In this document: positions 7,970-10,755 of the stretch, piece by piece
How the letters are laid out: the number at the start of each line of letters is the position of its first letter
Numbering within the stretch: position 1 is the stretch's first letter
Source of the DNA: Ruminiclostridium sp.
GTDB taxonomy: Bacteria > Bacillota > Clostridia > DSM-8532
Direction: 5' to 3'
Assembly: GCA_003535195.1 (NCBI GenBank)
Contig: DOHN01000002.1
Span: forward strand, 1 to 10,755
DNA length: 10,755 bases
Position numbers and translations under genes: made by a program
Notes under the pieces: model-generated
The model's database searches: none
What the model was told of the DNA's origin: nothing
Seen by the model: only the letters and a program-made list of their open reading frames with translations

Positions 7970-8299
7970 ATGAAGCTTGTATTCGCCATTGTCAGTGATG
8001 AGGACAGCAGTATTCTTGCTGACAATTTGAATCAGGAAGGTCTCAGTACAACCAAGCTTTGCTCCACCGGCGGATTTTTGAAGAGCGGCAATACTACTTT
8101 TTTAATTGCCACCGATGATGATAAAGTGGATCGAGCCATAAGCATTATCCACGATACATGCAAATCCAGAAGACGCATGATTGCTCCAGAGAAAATCCCG
8201 GACAGCTTCGGCGCCTTTAACATGGCCATGCCTATTGAAGTAAAGGTAGGCGGTGCAACGGTATTCACCTTAAACATTGAACAGTTTTTCAAGCTTTAG
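7970..8299 (+). CDS. PstA/DarA-like PII-family cyclic-di-AMP receptor protein (divergent)
   Basis: A 109-residue protein, the same length as B. subtilis DarA (YaaQ), a trimeric PII-like cytoplasmic receptor for cyclic di-AMP. The core TTKL-C-STGGFLKSGNTTFL (residues 27-45) and the C-terminal EVKVGGATVFTL block match the family closely. Two positions differ: the NFR segment of DarA and S. aureus PstA (24-26, contributing to the pocket as I recall) is Gly-Leu-Ser here, and the usual MGGxADSY stretch before the last strand is replaced by a KIPDSFGAF-type sequence. The frame reaches a TTG at 7964, but ATG at 7970 sits 7 nt after AAGGGAGGA (7954-7962) and gives the family N-terminus. The usual neighbour of this family (tmk) is absent; an MFS transporter and a cupin follow. 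Ligand binding may be altered. Confidence 0.88.
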   Translation: MKLVFAIVSDEDSSILADNLNQEGLSTTKLCSTGGFLKSGNTTFLIATDDDKVDRAISIIHDTCKSRRRMIAPEKIPDSFGAFNMAMPIEVKVGGATVFTLNIEQFFKL

Positions 8300-8332
8300 C
8301 TCTCACAACTTCGTCTGATGAGGTTTCCTGAA

Positions 8333-9628
8333 ATGTCTCAAAATCTAAGCAGAACGTCCGTAAAGGATCTTGAGAAAAACCGTCTATTGGGTATTATCGA
8401 AGGCTCCGCCGCCAGGGTGATCTTTAATCTGACCAGCGGTGCTTTTCTGGTTGGTTTTCTAAAGGATATGGGGGCCAGCGATGCTATGTGCGGATATATC
8501 CTGGCCATTCCGGTTCTGGCTGCTGTCATACAATTTTTATCCCCCATTATTTTAGAGAGTGTTCCCTACCGTAAGAAACTAATTTTGGCAGGCGTCATAT
8601 TTCACCGCATTCTGCTTTCAGCCATCATCGTTATACCCTTGCTTCCCATGGGCATTGAAGCCAAGCTGTGGTGTACATATATGACATTTTTAATTTCCTA
8701 TCTCGCTTTTTACTTTGTCAATGCGGCCATCTCGAACCTATATATCAGCTTTGTGCCCCAGAATATCCGGGGCAGTTATTTTGGCAAGCGGGAATCCTAT
8801 ATCCTTCTGACTTCCACCGTGGTGACCCTTATTCTGGGCAAAATTCTGGATCGTTTTAACGACAGCGGCAATCTGCTGGCGGGTTATATGGTTACATACG
8901 CTATCGTTTTTATTTTTACAATCGTGAACAATCTTTCTTTTTTCTTGATGAAGGAAATACCACTGGATCACAGCACTGTTCCCATGAAGGTTTCGGAAAT
9001 TTTCACACGGCCTATAAAGGACCGTCTTTTTGTGAAATACTTTGTCATGCTGATCATCTGGAACGTCTCCAGCCAGATCGCCAATGCGTATTTCAGCGTT
9101 TATCTCAAATCCGACCTGAAGCTGAGCTATACGGTCATCACCCTCCTCTCCATGGTGCATTCGCTGGTTTATATATTCTGCGCCAGAAAATGGGGAAGAT
9201 TTGCCGACCAGAAAGGCTGGTCCGCCACGACCATGCTGACCATGGGCGTTTTAGGTATTTGTTATCTGCTGTGGTTCTTTTCATCGGTGGGAAAAGCCTA
9301 TATTATCGTGCTGCTGACCGCCGCACATATTTTAAGCGGAGTGGCCTGGGCAGGGATCAATATAGCCCTATTCAATATGCAGTTTGACTATACCCCCGAT
9401 GAAAAAAGGACCGTCTACATCGGCTTCAGCTCTGCTGCCAGCGGCGCTATCGGGTATATGGCGGCCGTTTTGGGGTCCGGGCTGGTAGGGTCATTTGGAA
9501 GCAAAAAGATCGTTTTGCTGGGCAGCCTTTTTAATATCAAACAGATATTATTTCTTGTATCGGCCCTTTTGCTGCTGGCCTGTTCCCTTTATATAAAATT
9601 CTTTATGAAACCGGTAAAATCAATATAG
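8333..9628 (+). CDS. Major facilitator superfamily transporter, substrate unknown
   Basis: A 431-residue membrane protein with about 12 hydrophobic segments in two halves, separated by a charged central loop (around DHSTVPMKVSEIFTRPIKDR). It opens with EKNRLLGIIEGSAARVIFNL. Later features include a cytoplasmic GRFADQKGW loop, which resembles the MFS signature loop, and a basic C-terminus (KFFMKPVKSI). I cannot assign a substrate or subfamily. An ATG at 8318 would add five residues but has no ribosome binding site; ATG at 8333 has TGAGGT at 8319-8324, so I prefer it. It lies 33 nt after the PstA-like gene without an intervening terminator and 16 nt before the cupin, so the three are probably one transcript. 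Confidence 0.85.
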   Translation: MSQNLSRTSVKDLEKNRLLGIIEGSAARVIFNLTSGAFLVGFLKDMGASDAMCGYILAIPVLAAVIQFLSPIILESVPYRKKLILAGVIFHRILLSAIIVIPLLPMGIEAKLWCTYMTFLISYLAFYFVNAAISNLYISFVPQNIRGSYFGKRESYILLTSTVVTLILGKILDRFNDSGNLLAGYMVTYAIVFIFTIVNNLSFFLMKEIPLDHSTVPMKVSEIFTRPIKDRLFVKYFVMLIIWNVSSQIANAYFSVYLKSDLKLSYTVITLLSMVHSLVYIFCARKWGRFADQKGWSATTMLTMGVLGICYLLWFFSSVGKAYIIVLLTAAHILSGVAWAGINIALFNMQFDYTPDEKRTVYIGFSSAASGAIGYMAAVLGSGLVGSFGSKKIVLLGSLFNIKQILFLVSALLLLACSLYIKFFMKPVKSI

Positions 9629-9644
9629 ATTAGGAGGAAATACC

Positions 9645-9995
9645 ATGTTTAAAAATCATGCTGAAATGACCCGGGTTGTCCGTGAAAAAATGAGGGGCGG
9701 TATCGGTGAGGTACAAATGCTTGAAATCTTCAGCGCCCACGAAATGAGAGGCAAATGCCGTCTGTTCAATGAGATCACCTTAGAGCCCGGTTGTTCCATC
9801 GGGACCCATCCCCATGACGAGGAAGAAGAGATTTATTACGTTATCAGCGGAAACGGCACCGTGGATGATAACGGGGTGCTTCGGGATATAGGCCCCGGGG
9901 ATGCCCTGATAACCGGCGGAGGTGAATCCCATTCCATCACGAATACGGGTACCAAGCCTCTTGTATTTGTTGCAGCCATTTTGCTTTTTAATTGA
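9645..9995 (+). CDS. Small single-domain cupin protein
   Basis: A 116-residue protein with one cupin_2 barrel. Motif 1 fits G-x5-HxH-x4-E-x6-G exactly: Gly49, His55, His57, Glu62, Gly69. Motif 2 (residues 85-100) keeps Gly85, His96 and Asn100, with Gly91 in place of the usual Pro. The metal-binding His/His/Glu/His set is therefore intact. Such proteins may be isomerases, dioxygenases or sugar/metabolite-binding proteins; the actual reaction is unknown. The start follows AGGAGG (9632-9637). As last gene of the PstA-like/MFS unit, it may act on the compound the MFS protein moves (inferred). Confidence 0.88.
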   Translation: MFKNHAEMTRVVREKMRGGIGEVQMLEIFSAHEMRGKCRLFNEITLEPGCSIGTHPHDEEEEIYYVISGNGTVDDNGVLRDIGPGDALITGGGESHSITNTGTKPLVFVAAILLFN

Positions 9996-10015
9996 CTGAT
10001 CCCATGCCGGTTGAA

Positions 10016-10043
10016 AAGAGGGCAGCCCTGTCGCTGCCCTCTT
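10016..10043 (-). terminator. Hairpin between cupin gene and kinase remnant, T-tract on the minus strand
   Basis: AAGAGGGCAGC (10016-10026) pairs perfectly with GCTGCCCTCTT (10033-10043), 11 bp with a 6-nt loop. On the plus strand it is followed by GTGAACT, a poor T-tract. On the minus strand it reads into CTCTTTTCAA, a better terminator. It may have terminated the now decayed kinase gene and may still end cupin transcription on the other strand. Confidence 0.6.
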
Positions 10044-10052
10044 GTGAACTCT

Positions 10053-10178
10053 GCTGACAGATCCTCCATGGGCAGCGATGATGGACTTTGCAATGGCAAG
10101 GCCTATGCGCAAGCCGCCTGCCAGCCTGTTTCTTGATTTATCCGCATGATAAAACCTTTCGAAGGCAAAGGGCAGATC
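10053..10178 (-). pseudogene. Remnant of a sensor histidine kinase ATPase domain
   Basis: About 42 codons match the end of a HATPase_c domain: an F-box-like DLPFAFERFYHADKSRNR followed by GGLRIGLAIAKSIIAAHGG, the degenerate G2 box. In intact kinases the latter reads GGxGLGLAIAK; here the first Gly of GLGL has become Arg-Ile. The frame stays open beyond the homology but no longer resembles a kinase (RVHKRAATG), and nothing kinase-like precedes it: no sensor, HisKA or N-box. The preceding LKFWGVK looks like a deletion joint. It is far too short to work and is best read as a decayed fragment between the cupin and Rrf2 genes. Confidence 0.75.
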
Positions 10179-10215
10179 TTTAACCCCCCAGAACTTTAGC
10201 GAAGCTGTATAAGGC

Positions 10216-10244
10216 TTTAACACCTATTAATCCCATGGTATAAT
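10216..10244 (+). promoter_or_regulatory. Promoter of the Rrf2-family gene
   Basis: TTTAAC (10216-10221), a 17-nt spacer and a perfect TATAAT (10239-10244), with an extended-10 TG at 10236-10237, 25 nt before the start codon. No clear Rrf2/IscR operator was recognised. Confidence 0.7.
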
Positions 10245-10268
10245 AGAAGTTAACTTGGAGGTGTACCT

Positions 10269-10703
10269 ATGAAGATATCAACAAAGGGCCGCTATGCGCT
10301 GCGGGTCATGGTCGATCTGGCACAGCATGAAGGCAATGAATACATATCATTGAAGGAAATTTCCGAAAGACAGGAAGTTTCAATGAAATATCTCGAGATG
10401 ATCGTCGGCATATTGGGCAGATCAGGTTTCGTCTTAAGCCTTCGGGGAAAAAACGGAGGATATAAGCTTGCGAAGACACCGGCAGATTATGCAGTAGGTT
10501 CTATTTTAAAGCTGACTGAGGGGAGCCTTGCGCCCGTAGCATGCCTTGACGGCGAGACCAACCAGTGTCCCAGAGCTGAACACTGTATCACCCTTCCCCT
10601 GTGGCATAGGCTTGATAATATAATTAATGACTATCTTGAAAGCATCACTTTGCAAGAGCTCATTGACCGGAAAATACCTGAAGTAAAATTGTCACAGGGA
10701 TAG
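10269..10703 (+). CDS. Rrf2-family transcriptional regulator, IscR-like with three cysteines
   Basis: A 144-residue protein of normal Rrf2 length. The N-terminal winged helix begins MKISTKGRYALRVMVDLA and contains KYLEMIVGIL with Glu43, the position that in E. coli IscR tunes sequence recognition, then the wing LRGKNGGYKLAK. Cys92, Cys100 and Cys106 could hold an iron-sulfur cluster; spacing is C-x7-C-x5-C instead of C-x5-C-x5-C in E. coli IscR, and the residue matching His107 of IscR is Leu109. The start follows GGAGGTG (10257-10263). It probably controls iron-sulfur cluster assembly genes or a redox response; such genes often lie just downstream, beyond the window edge. Symbol withheld because Rrf2 subfamilies cannot be separated with certainty here. 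Confidence 0.9.
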   Translation: MKISTKGRYALRVMVDLAQHEGNEYISLKEISERQEVSMKYLEMIVGILGRSGFVLSLRGKNGGYKLAKTPADYAVGSILKLTEGSLAPVACLDGETNQCPRAEHCITLPLWHRLDNIINDYLESITLQELIDRKIPEVKLSQG

Positions 10704-10755
10704 GGCCCTATGGATAGCAAGAATTTTTAATGATTTTATTATTGGCTTTTTGACC

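Noticed and set aside
9780..10223. A 147-codon minus-strand frame taken as a whole gene
   Set aside because: Only its first third resembles a kinase fragment; the rest is antisense to the cupin gene and has no protein-like pattern.
10700..10711. Perfect 12-bp palindrome ATAGGGCCCTAT overlapping the Rrf2 stop codon
   Set aside because: It has no loop and no T-tract, so it is not a terminator; a chance palindrome is likely.

Overview
The window looks like chromosomal DNA of a Clostridia-type Firmicute. Ribosome binding sites are strong (AGGAGG-like), promoters are SigA-like with TATAAT boxes, and the binding protein has a lipobox. There is also a PstA/DarA-type cyclic-di-AMP receptor, a family found mainly in Firmicutes, and an IscR-like Rrf2 regulator. 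No rRNA, tRNA, CRISPR array, insertion sequence or phage gene is visible.

Positions 1-2795 hold two divergent units. On the minus strand an NAD-type short-chain dehydrogenase/reductase (SDR) is followed 27 nt later by a transaldolase-superfamily gene that runs off the left edge. On the plus strand is a GntR/FadR-type (FCD) regulator. Positions 3050-7785 hold a complete branched-chain amino acid-type (Liv/HAAT) ABC importer: lipoprotein binding protein, a strong hairpin, then livH-, livM-, livG- and livF-like genes, tightly packed or overlapping. The decamer TTGTATACAA and close variants lie in the SDR promoter region, at the GntR promoter and ahead of the binding protein gene. I infer that the GntR protein controls all three as one catabolic regulon: the importer brings in a compound that the SDR and the aldolase/transaldolase process. 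The substrate is not known. Although the importer is Liv-type, the enzymes suggest a sugar-, polyol- or sugar acid-like compound rather than a branched-chain amino acid.

Positions 7909-9995 hold a second plus-strand unit with its own consensus promoter: a divergent PstA/DarA-like protein, an MFS transporter and a small single-domain cupin. A Rho-independent terminator (7848-7884) separates it from the importer operon. Positions 10053-10178 (minus) hold a decayed fragment of a histidine kinase ATPase domain, next to a hairpin that has a T-tract only on the minus strand. An Rrf2/IscR-like regulator (10269-10703) with its own promoter closes the window; the last 52 nt contain no gene I can recognise.

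The most interesting points are the regulon-wide operator, the aldolase-like active-site substitution in the transaldolase homologue, the Liv-type importer tied to carbohydrate-type enzymes, and the PstA homologue with altered ligand-pocket residues in an unusual neighbourhood.
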